DNA of 7,168 nt from Bacillota bacterium (GCA_021786555.1 JAJYNB010000169.1:1-7168); one strand, 5' to 3'. Positions 1-6,747 are shown, numbered from the stretch's first letter. The notes: generated by a model not told the origin, from the letters alone. A program made the numbers and translations.

Positions 1-1024
1 TCTTAATATTGTCTGCCACATCAATAGGGTTGAACGTGATACCGGTGTAGAAGTAGGTAAAAAGAATAATCAGCATGGCATACACAAGCAGGTAAGGGAT
101 GGACTGAAGAGTTCCGTTCATGGAAAACCATGTCTGAATGAAATTGGCGAACCATGTGCCACGGAACCAAGTGGAGATCTGCTGGGGAAAAGCCAGAATC
201 GAGATAGCAAAGATTACAGGTATGACCCCGGCCTGATTAACCTTCATGGGGATATGGGTGCTTTGACCCCCGTAAACCTTACGTCCTACAACCCGCTTGG
301 CATACTGGACCGGGATTCTCCTTTGCCCTTCCTGAATGTAAACTATGGCAGCGATGACTAGCACTGCAATTACAATCAGGACAAGAAGAGACAGGATATT
401 GGCTTCACCAGCCTGCACTAACTGCAGGATGTATTTTAAACCATCGGGTACCCGGGAAACAATACCGGCAAAGATGATTAGCGAAATACCATTGCCTATG
501 CCCCGTTCTGTAATCATCTCTCCCAGCCACATCAGGAAGGCTGTCCCTGCGGTCAACACCAGTGAAATCATCAAGATAACGGGCCACTTGTAACCAGGTG
601 CTGGCAGAGCCAGCGTGGGCTGCAGCAGTCCAATGGAAAGACCCAGCGCCTGAATAAAACCTAACACAACTGTGCCGTAACGAATGTATTGGGTAATCTT
701 TTTGCGGCCTTCGTCGCCCTCTTTAGCCAACTGCTGCAGACTGGGTATCACTACCTGTAAGAGTTGCATGATAATTGAAGCGTTGATGTAAGGGGCGATA
801 CTCATGGCAAAAACGGTAAAACTCTTGAAAGCTCCGCCGGAGATAGCATCAAAAAACTGAACCAGCGTGCCTTCACCAATCAGTTGCAGCAGCTTGGTAC
901 GGTCAATGAAGGGAACAGGGATGTGGGCACCGATTCTGAACACGAGAAACATTAGCAGTGTAAAGAGAATCTTCTTCCTGAGGTCTGCGACTTTCCATGC
1001 ACTCTTCAAAGAGTCGACGATCAT
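1..1024 (-). CDS. secY: Preprotein translocase subunit SecY, 3' end beyond window
   Basis: SecY is the channel-forming membrane subunit of the SecYEG translocon, which exports unfolded preproteins and inserts membrane proteins. The reading frame starts with ATG at 1024 (MIVDSLKSAWKVADLRKKIL) and stays open to the window edge, giving 341 codons. The family is usually about 420 residues, so roughly 80 are missing, namely the C5 loop, TM9 and TM10. Visible hallmarks are TM1 at about 20-38, the plug/TM2a stretch around 53-68 (FFDAISGGAFKSF), the TM2b motif APYINASIIMQLL at 77-89, an arginine-rich C4 cytoplasmic loop at about 231-248 (GQRRIPVQYAKRVVG) used by SecA and ribosomes, and NPIDVADNIK at 332-341 where C5 begins. 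The gene lies 2 bases after the rplO stop (TAA-TC-ATG), and its ribosome binding site lies inside the rplO end, which suggests translational coupling. Identification is secure; only the C-terminus is unseen. Confidence 0.98.
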   Translation of the reverse strand, partial: MIVDSLKSAWKVADLRKKILFTLLMFLVFRIGAHIPVPFIDRTKLLQLIGEGTLVQFFDAISGGAFKSFTVFAMSIAPYINASIIMQLLQVVIPSLQQLAKEGDEGRKKITQYIRYGTVVLGFIQALGLSIGLLQPTLALPAPGYKWPVILMISLVLTAGTAFLMWLGEMITERGIGNGISLIIFAGIVSRVPDGLKYILQLVQAGEANILSLLVLIVIAVLVIAAIVYIQEGQRRIPVQYAKRVVGRKVYGGQSTHIPMKVNQAGVIPVIFAISILAFPQQISTWFRGTWFANFIQTWFSMNGTLQSIPYLLVYAMLIILFTYFYTGITFNPIDVADNIK

Positions 1025-1026
1025 GA

Positions 1027-1467
1027 TTAGATCACCTCAACTTTTCCACCGGCGGCAACAATCTTTTCCGCCGCCGACCGGCTAACACTGTTTACTTTTA
1101 CGGTCAGTGCCTTGGTCAATTCTCCTGTGCCTAAGATTTTTACTCCGTCTTTAAAGGACCTGATTACTCCGGCAGCCAGCAACGTTTCGGTGGTTATTTC
1201 GGCGCCGGCCTCGAATATCTCCAGCCTGTCAAGGTTGACAATGCTATATTCCTTTTTCAGCGGATTTCTAAAGCCACGTTTCGGCATCCTGCGGGCCAGA
1301 GGTTGTTGCCCTCCCTCAAAACCAGGGCGTACTCCCCCGCCGGAACGGGCTTTTTGGCCCTTGTGACCTTTACCGGCCGTTTTCCCCAGTCCAGAGCCAA
1401 TGCCGCGGCCTTTGCGCTTCGGTTCCTGACGGGAACCAGGAGCAGGTTGGAGTTCGTGCAGTCTCAT
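1027..1467 (-). CDS. rplO: 50S ribosomal protein L15
   Basis: L15 is a late-assembling large-subunit protein with a long extended N-terminal arm threaded into 23S rRNA. The 146-residue product has the family's usual length. The basic Gly/Lys/Arg-rich arm runs from about 10 to 70 ([20 protein letters not shown] at 17-36, then [20 protein letters not shown] at 43-62). The globular C-terminal domain follows, with the L15 signature region at about 108-141 ending in [11 protein letters not shown]. The start is ATG at 1467 with the family's usual opening MRLHEL; a stop codon lies three codons upstream in the same frame, so no earlier start exists. GGGAGGTG precedes it, but the spacer from GGAGG is 12 bases, longer than the 7-9 of most neighbours. 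It sits 33 bases after rpmD and stops 2 bases before secY. Confidence 0.98.
   Translation of the reverse strand: MRLHELQPAPGSRQEPKRKGRGIGSGLGKTAGKGHKGQKARSGGGVRPGFEGGQQPLARRMPKRGFRNPLKKEYSIVNLDRLEIFEAGAEITTETLLAAGVIRSFKDGVKILGTGELTKALTVKVNSVSRSAAEKIVAAGGKVEVI
1030..1038 (-). promoter_or_regulatory. Ribosome binding site of secY inside the end of rplO
   Basis: Reading the minus strand, GAGGTGATC lies 10 bases (counted from the GAGG) before the secY ATG. It is a long match to the 16S rRNA 3' end, and it is made of the last codons of rplO (E-V-I). Placing the site within the upstream gene supports ATG at 1024 as the secY start and fits coupled translation of L15 and SecY. Confidence 0.85.
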
Positions 1468-1500
1468 TATGCTTTAACACCTCCCTTAACAAACAGAATT

Positions 1501-1683
1501 TTATCCGTTGAGTTCTTCTACGGCCACCATATGGCTCACCTTGCGAATCATGCCCCGAATCACGGGATTATCGTTATGAACGGCAGAACTGTTCAACTTA
1601 TTGAGGCCCAGGGCCCGGACAGTCGCCCGTTGGTCTTGGGTTTTGCCGCTTAAACTTTTAACCAGTGTCACTTTAATGTTCAC
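1501..1683 (-). CDS. rpmD: 50S ribosomal protein L30
   Basis: L30 is a small large-subunit protein that binds 23S rRNA. The product is 60 residues, the usual bacterial length. It opens with the beta strand MNIKVTLVKS (1-10) followed by the family core (QRATVRALGLNKLNSSAV at 18-35), then NPVIRGMIRKVSHMVAVEE at 39-57, which matches the conserved helix and final strand. The start is GTG at 1683, preceded by AGGAGG with a 9-base spacer; no in-frame ATG is available near the N-terminus. It lies 18 bases after rpsE and 33 before rplO, the standard spc position. The identification is firm despite the short length because sequence, size and position all agree. Confidence 0.97.
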   Translation of the reverse strand: MNIKVTLVKSLSGKTQDQRATVRALGLNKLNSSAVHNDNPVIRGMIRKVSHMVAVEELNG

Positions 1684-1701
1684 GGCTCTAAACCTCCTAT
1701 C

Positions 1702-2202
1702 CTAGCCCATAATCTCTTCAATAGCTTTTCCGCGCAGCCTTGCTACATCTTCAGCCCGCTTAAGAGCTTTCAAACCGGCCATAGTGGCGTTCACCATGTT
1801 ATGAGCGTTGGCAGAACCCAGTGATTTGGTTAAAATATCGTGGACACCGGCCGCTTCCAGGATTGCCCGTACCGCTCCGCCGGCAATAACACCGGTACCA
1901 CGGGCAGCTGGTTTGAGCAGAACCTTTCCGGCGCCGAATATACCGAGGACTTCATGGGGAATTGTGGTACCCACAAGTGGAACATCGATCATATTCTTCT
2001 TAGCATCTTCCACACCTTTGCGAATTGCTTCAGGTACTTCAGTAGCTTTACCCAGGCCGAAGCCAACCCGGCCTTTGCCGTCGCCCACAACTACCAGGGC
2101 GCTGAAGCTAAAACGGCGGCCGCCTTTGACCACTTTGGCCACACGATTGATATGAACTACTTTTTCATTCAATTCGGATTTGCTTTCCGCGAAATGCGCC
2201 AC
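1702..2202 (-). CDS. rpsE: 30S ribosomal protein S5
   Basis: S5 sits near the mRNA entry and decoding region of the 30S subunit, contacts S4 and S8, and influences translational accuracy. The product has 166 residues, typical for the family. The N-terminal double-stranded-RNA-binding-like domain spans about 11-75, with the signature stretch [20 protein letters not shown] at 20-39 and [14 protein letters not shown] at 40-53. The C-terminal domain from about 85 contains [20 protein letters not shown] at 90-109 and ends [11 protein letters not shown]. The loop around 24-30 (VVKGGRR), where spectinomycin-resistance changes cluster in other bacteria, looks unaltered. The start is GTG at 2202 with AAGGAGG and a 7-base spacer. 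It ends with TAG, 17 bases after rplR and 18 before rpmD. Confidence 0.98.
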   Translation of the reverse strand: MAHFAESKSELNEKVVHINRVAKVVKGGRRFSFSALVVVGDGKGRVGFGLGKATEVPEAIRKGVEDAKKNMIDVPLVGTTIPHEVLGIFGAGKVLLKPAARGTGVIAGGAVRAILEAAGVHDILTKSLGSANAHNMVNATMAGLKALKRAEDVARLRGKAIEEIMG

Positions 2203-2219
2203 TTTTTTACCTCCTTCTC

Positions 2220-2585
2220 TTAAAACTCCAGGCCTGCTTGTCGGGCTGCTTCGGCCAGAGCCGCAACTCTGCCATGATAGATATTGCCCCCTCGATCAAA
2301 GGAAACCTGGGTAATGCCCTTTTCCACAGCCTTTTTGGCCAGGAGTTCGCCGACGGTCTTGGCGCCTTCCACATTACCTCCGTCCACCTGATCTTTCAAG
2401 GCTGGCTCAAGAGAAGAAGCAGCAACCAGGGTGACACCCTGAACATCGTCTATAATCTGTGCATAAATGTGTTTTAAGCTGCGAAATACGCTTAAACGCG
2501 GGCGTTCCGTGGTGCCGAATACGTGTTTTCTTACCCGCAGGTGCCTTTTTTTACGGACCTCCCTGCGGTCCTGCCGCTTAATCAA
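2220..2585 (-). CDS. rplR: 50S ribosomal protein L18
   Basis: L18 binds 5S rRNA and helps anchor it, with L5, in the central protuberance of the 50S subunit. The product is 121 residues, a usual length. A basic N-terminal tail (1-23, rich in Arg and Lys) leads into [20 protein letters not shown] at 25-44, the most conserved part of the family, followed by [13 protein letters not shown] and the C-terminal [20 protein letters not shown] at 96-115. The start chosen is TTG at 2585: it aligns with the usual L18 N-terminus, an in-frame stop lies three codons upstream, and AAAGGAG is positioned 10 bases before it. No ATG or GTG fits. The gap to rplF, 59 bases, is the longest in the window. Confidence 0.97.
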   Translation of the reverse strand: MIKRQDRREVRKKRHLRVRKHVFGTTERPRLSVFRSLKHIYAQIIDDVQGVTLVAASSLEPALKDQVDGGNVEGAKTVGELLAKKAVEKGITQVSFDRGGNIYHGRVAALAEAARQAGLEF

Positions 2586-2644
2586 CAGCCTTCAACTCCT
2601 TTCAGTTGCCTGCAAGAGATTTTGCCCTTGCCGTTAGGATCGGT
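2586..2644 (-). other. Longest intergenic gap, between rplF and rplR
   Basis: These 59 bases are the largest non-coding stretch in the window. They hold the rplR ribosome binding site and a short hairpin. I see no convincing promoter, no terminator (no GC-rich stem followed by a T run on the transcribed strand) and no small open frame. It is probably only a spacer within the operon mRNA. Confidence 0.5.
2593..2608 (-). promoter_or_regulatory. Small hairpin holding the rplR ribosome binding site
   Basis: On the minus strand the bases read CAACT-GAAAGG-AGTTG, a perfect 5-base-pair inverted repeat around a 6-base loop. The AAAGGAG that serves as the ribosome binding site for the TTG start of rplR lies mostly in this loop. 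The stem is short and could be chance; a role in setting L18 translation is inference. Confidence 0.35.
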
Positions 2645-3199
2645 CTATTTCTTGCCGCCTTTTTTGCCGCCGGTCTTACCAACTTTGCGGCGGATAACCT
2701 CACCCTCGTACTTTATGCCCTTGCCTTTATAGGGCTCAGGTTCTCTAACCGACCGAATGTTGGCGGCCAGAGCCCCCACTTTTTCCTTGTCCGCGCCTTT
2801 TACAATGATTTTTGTAGGGACGGGAACTTCAATCTCCAGACCTTCAGCGGGCTGAATCTCAACAGGATGGGATTTCCCCACAGTCAAAACCAGTTTTGAG
2901 CCTTGCTTTGAGGCCCTGTAGCCAACCCCTACCAATTCCAGGCCTTTGGTGAAGCCCTGGCTTACGCCGGACACCATGTTGGCCAGCAGCGTTCTGGTGA
3001 GGCCATGCAGGGAGCGGTGCAGGGGCTCGTCACTGGGACGGGTCACGACAATCTGATTTTCTGCAATATTTATACTCATGTCTTTATGAAATTCTTTGGT
3101 CAATGTCCCCTTAGGGCCTTTTACGCTAATCGCATTTCCTTCGATCTTAACCTCTACCCCCTGGGGAATCCCAATGGGCAGTTTACCAATTCTTGACAT
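2645..3199 (-). CDS. rplF: 50S ribosomal protein L6
   Basis: L6 lies near the GTPase-associated centre of the 50S subunit, contacts the sarcin-ricin loop region and is needed for late large-subunit assembly. With the start used here the product is 184 residues, slightly longer than the common 176-180. It shows the two repeated L6 domains (about 1-80 and 81-170); the signature [19 protein letters not shown] spans 154-172, and the tail is a lysine- and glycine-rich run to 184. The start is ATG at 3199, giving the family's MSRIGKLPI. An in-frame GTG at 3208 would add three residues, but it lies inside the GGAGGTG ribosome binding site, which sits 8 bases before the ATG, so it is rejected. It ends with TAG. 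rpsH lies 22 bases upstream. Confidence 0.98.
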   Translation of the reverse strand: MSRIGKLPIGIPQGVEVKIEGNAISVKGPKGTLTKEFHKDMSINIAENQIVVTRPSDEPLHRSLHGLTRTLLANMVSGVSQGFTKGLELVGVGYRASKQGSKLVLTVGKSHPVEIQPAEGLEIEVPVPTKIIVKGADKEKVGALAANIRSVREPEPYKGKGIKYEGEVIRRKVGKTGGKKGGKK

Positions 3200-3205
3200 T
3201 CGCTG

Positions 3206-3213
3206 CACCTCCT
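3206..3213 (-). promoter_or_regulatory. Ribosome binding site of rplF; decides the start
   Basis: AGGAGGTG on the minus strand lies with its GGAGG 8 bases before ATG 3199. The in-frame GTG at 3208 is part of this same motif and so cannot be the initiation codon that the motif directs. Confidence 0.85.
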
Positions 3214-3221
3214 ATCTGGGA

Positions 3222-3620
3222 TTACCAGATGTAGCAAATCACTTCTCCGCCCAGGCCTTCTTTGCGGGCACGCTTGTCGGACATTATTCCCCTGGAAGTT
3301 GAGATTACGGCAGTACCCAAACCGCCAAGAACCTTGGGAATTTCATCTTTTTTGGCATAAACCCGTAAACCGGGTTTGCTAATCCGTTTCAAGCCGCTGA
3401 TGACCTTTTCGCGGTTGGGCCCATACTTCAAGTACAGGCGCAGAATACCTTGCTTACCGTCTTCAATGAATTCGACGTCCTTCAGAAAGCCTTCGGCTTT
3501 AAATATTTCAGCAAGATCCCGTTTGATTCGGGAAGCAGGAACTTCCACTTTCTCGTGGTATACGGTGTTAGCATTCCTGATTCTGGTCAACAGGTCTGCA
3601 ATGGGATCTGTCATAACCAT
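3222..3620 (-). CDS. rpsH: 30S ribosomal protein S8
   Basis: S8 is a primary binder of the central domain of 16S rRNA and organises early 30S assembly. In E. coli it also represses the spc operon by binding its mRNA near the L5 gene; whether that applies here cannot be read from the sequence. The 132-residue product has the usual length, opens with [18 protein letters not shown], and ends with the typical GGEVICYIW. The S8 signature [18 protein letters not shown] is at 102-119. The start is ATG at 3620, preceded by the wobble-type site AAGGGGG with a 10-base spacer; the second ATG at codon 3 would leave an even longer spacer, and the longer form matches the family. rpsZ ends 29 bases upstream. 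Confidence 0.98.
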   Translation of the reverse strand: MVMTDPIADLLTRIRNANTVYHEKVEVPASRIKRDLAEIFKAEGFLKDVEFIEDGKQGILRLYLKYGPNREKVISGLKRISKPGLRVYAKKDEIPKVLGGLGTAVISTSRGIMSDKRARKEGLGGEVICYIW

Positions 3621-3649
3621 CGTTTGTCTTCCCCCTTCCGATAGTGTTT

Positions 3650-3832
3650 TTACCAGCTGGCCTTGGTGACCCCTGGAACTTCTCCTTTATAGGCCAAATG
3701 CCGGAAACAAATACGACATATACCGAACTTTCTCATATAGGCGTGGGGGCGACCGCAAAGCTTACACCTGTTGTGAGCCCGCACCGAATACTTTGGCCTG
3801 GAAGCCTTGACGATCATTGATTTTTTGGCCAC
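3650..3832 (-). CDS. rpsZ: 30S ribosomal protein S14, type Z (zinc-binding; also called rpsN)
   Basis: S14 helps assemble the 30S head next to S3 and S19. This is the short zinc-binding form: 60 residues rather than the roughly 90-100 of the zinc-free form. Four cysteines form a zinc knuckle, C23-x2-C26 and C39-x2-C42, within [20 protein letters not shown] (22-41). The N-terminus [10 protein letters not shown] and the ending [10 protein letters not shown] are typical. The start is GTG at 3832 with AAGGAGG and a 7-base spacer; the internal ATG at codon 6 lacks a site at proper distance. It lies 12 bases after rplE. Some bacteria keep a second, zinc-free S14 gene elsewhere for zinc shortage; none is in this window. 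Confidence 0.98.
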   Translation of the reverse strand: MAKKSMIVKASRPKYSVRAHNRCKLCGRPHAYMRKFGICRICFRHLAYKGEVPGVTKASW

Positions 3833-3844
3833 TGATAACCCTCC

Positions 3845-4387
3845 TTACTGTTCACGGAACGGCATTCCCATTAATTTCAGCAATTCCCTGGCTTCCTCAT
3901 CGCTCTTGGCCGTGGTCACAAACACCACGTCCATGCCCCGGAGTTTGTCGATCTTGTCATATTCAATCTCCGGGAAAATCAACTGTTCCTTAAGGCCTAA
4001 GGTGTAATTGCCGCGACCGTCAAAGGCTTTGGGCGATACGCCGCGAAAGTCTCTGACCCGGGGCAGGGCCACGTTGAACAACTTATCCATAAACTCATAC
4101 ATGCGGTCCCCGCGCAGGGTAACCTTAGTGCCGATGGCCATGCCTTCTCTCAGTTTGAAAGCCGCAATGGATTTTTTGGCCCGGGTGACAACCGGTTTTT
4201 GTCCGGATATTTTCGTCAAGTCTGTAACCGCTGCGTCCATGGCCTTAGGATTGCCAATGGCCTCGCCAACACCCATATTGACTACAACCTTTTCAATTTT
4301 GGGTGTCTGCATAATGTTTTTATAGCTAAACTTCTGCAACAGGGCAGGAGCTACTTCTTTCTGATACTTTTCCTTTAGCCTTGCCAT
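3845..4387 (-). CDS. rplE: 50S ribosomal protein L5
   Basis: L5 binds 5S rRNA, contacts the P-site tRNA and forms the inter-subunit bridge to S13 in the central protuberance. The product has 180 residues, standard for bacteria. Recognisable parts are [20 protein letters not shown] at 1-20, [20 protein letters not shown] at 30-49, the L5 signature [17 protein letters not shown] at 57-73, and the C-terminal [15 protein letters not shown] around 127-141. The start is ATG at 4387. Its ribosome binding site is a G run, AAGGGGGG, ending 6 bases before the ATG, a wobble variant of AAGGAGG. It follows rplX by 19 bases. In E. coli the S8 feedback site overlaps this junction, but I could not recognise a comparable RNA fold here. 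Confidence 0.98.
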   Translation of the reverse strand: MARLKEKYQKEVAPALLQKFSYKNIMQTPKIEKVVVNMGVGEAIGNPKAMDAAVTDLTKISGQKPVVTRAKKSIAAFKLREGMAIGTKVTLRGDRMYEFMDKLFNVALPRVRDFRGVSPKAFDGRGNYTLGLKEQLIFPEIEYDKIDKLRGMDVVFVTTAKSDEEARELLKLMGMPFREQ

Positions 4388-4406
4388 GGTTGACCCCCCT
4401 TCTTAA

Positions 4407-4739
4407 TTACTTGTCCTGAACCTCACCGCAGCGCTTGCAAACCCGCACAAACTTTCCGTCCAATTCCTTGTGTCCGATCCGTGTGGGAGTATTGCACTTT
4501 TCGCAGTAAAGCATGACGTTGGAGCTGGCTATGGGCGCCTCTTTCTGCTGAATTCCGCCTTGAGGCAATTTCTGGCTGGGCTTGGTATGCTTCTTCACGA
4601 TGTTGACTTTCTCAACCACAACCCGTCCCGTCTTTGTAATTACTTCCAGGACTTTGCCCTTGGTACCGGCGTTCTTACCGCTGATGACCATTACCACATC
4701 GCCTTTTCTGACGTGTATCTTCTGGCGTGGAGCTGCCAA
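4407..4739 (-). CDS. rplX: 50S ribosomal protein L24 with four-cysteine zinc-ribbon tail
   Basis: L24 initiates 50S assembly by binding near the 5' end of 23S rRNA. The N-terminal KOW domain (about 8-40) starts KIHVRKGDVVMVISGKNAG, followed by VEKVNIVKKHTKPSQ and PQGGIQQKEAPI at 59-70. The tail carries C79-x2-C82 and C101-x2-C104, a likely zinc ribbon. The start is judged to be TTG at 4739, giving MAAPRQKIHV and 110 residues: GGAGGTGA lies with an 8-base spacer before it. An upstream in-frame GTG at 4772 would add 11 residues, but its nearest good site is 16 bases away, and the extra residues do not resemble the family. From memory, related Clostridia have L24 beginning MAAP. The choice is inference with good support. 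It lies 41 bases after rplN. Confidence 0.95.
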   Translation of the reverse strand: MAAPRQKIHVRKGDVVMVISGKNAGTKGKVLEVITKTGRVVVEKVNIVKKHTKPSQKLPQGGIQQKEAPIASSNVMLYCEKCNTPTRIGHKELDGKFVRVCKRCGEVQDK

Positions 4740-4744
4740 ATTGT

Positions 4745-4752
4745 TCACCTCC
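4745..4752 (-). promoter_or_regulatory. Ribosome binding site of rplX; points to a TTG start
   Basis: GGAGGTGA on the minus strand is a strong match to the 16S rRNA 3' end. The only start-type codon at the proper distance downstream is TTG at 4739, after 8 bases. The first ATG downstream is deep in the KOW domain (the M of VVMVIS), and the GTG at 4772 is upstream of the site. Confidence 0.8.
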
Positions 4753-4780
4753 AAAAGTTCGTAGTTCCTCACTGCTGTGG

Positions 4781-5149
4781 TTACAAAACCTCCGGAGCAA
4801 GTGAGACAATCTTCATAAAGTCCTTCTCGCGCAGTTCCCGGGCCACAGGCCCGAAAATCCTGGTTCCTCTAGGACTCTTGTCATCCCTGATAATCACTGC
4901 AGCATTTTCACTGAAGCGGATGTAAGACCCGTCAGGCCGTTTTACTTCCTTTCTCGTCCGAACCACTACAGCTTTTACCACATCGCCCTTCTTAACAACG
5001 CCCCCTGGTGTTGCCTCTTTAACAGCAGCGATAACGATGTCGCCAATACCGGCATATCTGCGAAATGAACCACCCAAGACGCGGATGCACATCAACTTCT
5101 TGGCCCCGGTGTTGTCGCCTACTTTTAGCATTGTCTGTGCCTGAATCAC
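4781..5149 (-). CDS. rplN: 50S ribosomal protein L14
   Basis: L14 is a highly conserved large-subunit protein at the subunit interface, next to L19, where it forms bridges to 16S rRNA and is the target of the RsfS silencing factor. The 122-residue length is exactly typical. The start [20 protein letters not shown] and the stretch [20 protein letters not shown] at 23-42 are characteristic, and the L14 signature runs from about 60 to 86 ([10 protein letters not shown], then [17 protein letters not shown]). The start is GTG at 5149, preceded by the G-run site AAAGGGGG with an 8-base spacer; the ATG at codon 7 would lose conserved N-terminal residues. It lies 25 bases after rpsQ. Confidence 0.98.
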   Translation of the reverse strand: MIQAQTMLKVGDNTGAKKLMCIRVLGGSFRRYAGIGDIVIAAVKEATPGGVVKKGDVVKAVVVRTRKEVKRPDGSYIRFSENAAVIIRDDKSPRGTRIFGPVARELREKDFMKIVSLAPEVL

Positions 5150-5174
5150 GGCTTATACCCCCTTTCGGTTGTAT

Positions 5175-5435
5175 TTAGAGGACCTCTGCCCTGTCGATGA
5201 TCTCTATGACCCTCCAGCGCTTGTCTTTACTTAGCGGACGGGTTTCCATGATACGCACCCTGTCGCCGATCCTGCACTGGTTTTCCTGGTCGTGAGCCTT
5301 GAATTTTTTGGTCTGTGTTACCGTCCGCTTGTACACGGGATGACTGATAGTCATCTCGACAGCGACCACCACAGTTTTATCCATTTTATCGCCAACTACC
5401 CGGCCAACCCGGGTCTTACGTAGCGCTCTCTCCAC
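5175..5435 (-). CDS. rpsQ: 30S ribosomal protein S17
   Basis: S17 is a primary 16S rRNA binding protein of the 30S body with an OB fold. The product is 86 residues, the usual size. The N-terminus [20 protein letters not shown] (1-20) matches the family, as does [18 protein letters not shown] at 32-49, and the signature [18 protein letters not shown] is at 57-74. The start is GTG at 5435 with AAAGGAGG and an 8-base spacer; it aligns with the family's usual MERN-type opening. It begins 21 bases after the rpmC stop, in its standard place between L29 and L14. Confidence 0.98.
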   Translation of the reverse strand: MERALRKTRVGRVVGDKMDKTVVVAVEMTISHPVYKRTVTQTKKFKAHDQENQCRIGDRVRIMETRPLSKDKRWRVIEIIDRAEVL

Positions 5436-5456
5436 TGTTCAGACCTCCTTTACCCA

Positions 5457-5660
5457 TTAGGCGCCCTGGCCTTTTAGTTCCCTTTCGCGCAGGACAGTCT
5501 TGCTCTGAGCAATACCGGTGCGGACTTCGCGGATGCGCATAGGGTTTTCCAACTGCCCGGTGGCCAATTGGAAACGCAAATTAAACAGCTCTTCCTTTAA
5601 CTCGTCAACTTTGCGGGCTAATTCTTCACTGGTCAAATCACGGAGGTCTTTAGTCTTCAT
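5457..5660 (-). CDS. rpmC: 50S ribosomal protein L29
   Basis: L29 lies beside the peptide exit tunnel, where with L23 it helps form the docking platform for SRP, trigger factor and the translocon. The product is 67 residues, predicted as a long antiparallel helical hairpin (helices about 3-34 and 40-62); [20 protein letters not shown] at 28-47 carries the family signature. The start is ATG at 5660. An in-frame GTG at 5669 would add three residues, but it is part of the GGGAGGTGA ribosome binding site, which lies 8 bases before the ATG, so it is rejected. The gene overlaps the end of rplP by 11 bases, and its ribosome binding site is inside rplP, which points to translational coupling. Confidence 0.98.
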   Translation of the reverse strand: MKTKDLRDLTSEELARKVDELKEELFNLRFQLATGQLENPMRIREVRTGIAQSKTVLRERELKGQGA

Positions 5661-6084
5661 TTGCGTCACCTCCCAATTCTTCGCGCCTTACAAACTTGGT
5701 CCTGATAGGGAGCTTGTGGGACGCCAGGCGTAGAGCTTCCCGGGCCACCTCTTCGGGAACGCCGGCCAGTTCGAACATAATCCGGCCGGGCTTTACAACG
5801 GCAACCCAGTATTCAGGCGCTCCTTTACCGCTGCCCATCCTTGTCTCAGCCGGCTTGGCAGTGATAGGCTTATCCGGAAAAATCTTAATCCACACCTTGC
5901 CGCCCCGTTTGATATAACGAGTCATGGCGATACGGGCTGCCTCGATTTGACGGTTGGTTATCCAAGCGGGTTCCAAAGCTTCCAGACCGTATTCGCCAAA
6001 AGTAACAGTATTACCGCGGCTGGCTGTTCCGGTCAAGCGGCCCCGGTGCTGCTTGCGGTGTTTAACTCTGGTCGGTATAAGCAT
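5650..6084 (-). CDS. rplP: 50S ribosomal protein L16
   Basis: L16 sits at the A-site side of the 50S subunit, contacts A-site tRNA and 5S-rRNA-linked helices, and is a late assembly factor. The product is 144 residues, as in Bacillus. It begins [17 protein letters not shown], contains the signature [20 protein letters not shown] at 44-63 and [20 protein letters not shown] at 77-96. Arg82 corresponds to the arginine that is hydroxylated in E. coli L16; whether it is modified here is unknown. The tail [15 protein letters not shown] is typical of Firmicutes. The start is ATG at 6084, which directly abuts the rpsC stop (TAGATG), with AAGGAGG encoded in the rpsC C-terminus and a 7-base spacer. Its end overlaps rpmC by 11 bases. 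Confidence 0.98.
   Translation of the reverse strand: MLIPTRVKHRKQHRGRLTGTASRGNTVTFGEYGLEALEPAWITNRQIEAARIAMTRYIKRGGKVWIKIFPDKPITAKPAETRMGSGKGAPEYWVAVVKPGRIMFELAGVPEEVAREALRLASHKLPIRTKFVRREELGGDANED
5666..5674 (-). promoter_or_regulatory. Ribosome binding site of rpmC inside rplP; decides the start
   Basis: GGGAGGTGA on the minus strand is a near-perfect match to the 16S rRNA 3' end, with 8 bases between GGAGG and ATG 5660. It is encoded within the last codons of L16 and contains the false in-frame GTG at 5669. Confidence 0.85.
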
Positions 6085-6744
6085 CTATTTTCCTCCTTCC
6101 GCCTGTACAGTCTTCCTGGCGGGAAGAATTTCGCCTTTATAGATCCATACTTTGACGCCGATTTTACCATAGGTTGTGTTAGCCTCGGCAAAACCATAAT
6201 CGATGTCGGCCCGCAGCGTATGCAGGGGCACTTTTCCCTCATTATACCATTCGGTACGGGCTATCTCTGCACCGCCCAAGCGGCCGGCACACATGATTTT
6301 GATGCCCTCAGCACCTAAGCGCATGGTCCGTCCTACAGCCTGCTTCATGGCACGGCGAAAAGAAATGCGTTTCTCCAGCTGCGCTGCTACACCTTCTGCC
6401 ACAAGTTGGGCGTCCAGTTCGGGTTTTTTGATTTCTACAATATTGACGTTAACCTGCTTGCTGGTCATTTTCTCGAGGGTTTTACGCAGGTTATCCACTT
6501 CTGCGCCGCCGCGGCCGATGACAATACCCGGCTTGGCGGTATGAATCGAGATCTTAATCCGGTTGGCGGCTCGCTCAATCTCTACCTTGGGAACTCCGGC
6601 GGCAAAAAGTTTCCGCTTGATAAACTTGCGCAGCTTTATGTCTTCATGCAGCATTTCAGCATAATTCTTTTCGGAAAACCAACGGCTCTCCCAGTCTCGG
6701 ATAATTCCGACCCTCAGGCCTTTGGGATTAACCTTTTGACCCAC
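6085..6744 (-). CDS. rpsC: 30S ribosomal protein S3
   Basis: S3 lies at the mRNA entry channel of the 30S head and, with S4 and S5, contributes to unwinding mRNA structure. The product has 219 residues, typical for Firmicutes. The N-terminus [20 protein letters not shown] is diagnostic. A type II KH domain at about 39-110 carries the GxxG loop as G77-R-G-G80. The C-terminal domain includes R130-R131 and K134, matching the basic residues tied to mRNA unwinding in E. coli S3, then [20 protein letters not shown] at 144-163 and the signature around 164-198. The start is GTG at 6744, fixed by the conserved GQKVNP and by AAGGAGG with an 8-base spacer. It starts 3 bases after rplV, ends in TAG, and touches rplP with no gap. 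Confidence 0.99.
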   Translation of the reverse strand: MGQKVNPKGLRVGIIRDWESRWFSEKNYAEMLHEDIKLRKFIKRKLFAAGVPKVEIERAANRIKISIHTAKPGIVIGRGGAEVDNLRKTLEKMTSKQVNVNIVEIKKPELDAQLVAEGVAAQLEKRISFRRAMKQAVGRTMRLGAEGIKIMCAGRLGGAEIARTEWYNEGKVPLHTLRADIDYGFAEANTTYGKIGVKVWIYKGEILPARKTVQAEGGK

Positions 6745-6747
6745 CGC

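Noticed and set aside
1025..1040. A promoter or terminator separating rplO from secY
   Set aside because: The genes are 2 bases apart, with no stem-loop or T run; there is no room for a separate transcription signal outside coding sequence.
1840..2223. Plus-strand open frames opposite rpsE (127 and 115 codons)
   Set aside because: They lie wholly or mostly opposite rpsE in different frames and have no family resemblance, so they are shadows.
3206..3208. GTG as an earlier start for rplF
   Set aside because: It lies inside the GGAGGTG binding site, and the ATG at 3199 gives the conserved [10 protein letters not shown]-terminus.
4380..4410. A spc-operon S8 feedback site at the rplX/rplE junction, as in E. 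coli
   Set aside because: The 19-base gap and nearby sequence show no clear helix resembling the 16S rRNA site for S8. A covariance search would be needed to claim one.
4470..4925. Plus-strand open frame of 151 codons opposite rplX and rplN
   Set aside because: It is antisense to clear ribosomal genes, has no recognisable domain, and is best explained as a reading-frame shadow.
5667..5669. GTG as an earlier start for rpmC
   Set aside because: The codon is part of the GGGAGGTGA ribosome binding site for the ATG at 5660, so it cannot be placed downstream of that site.
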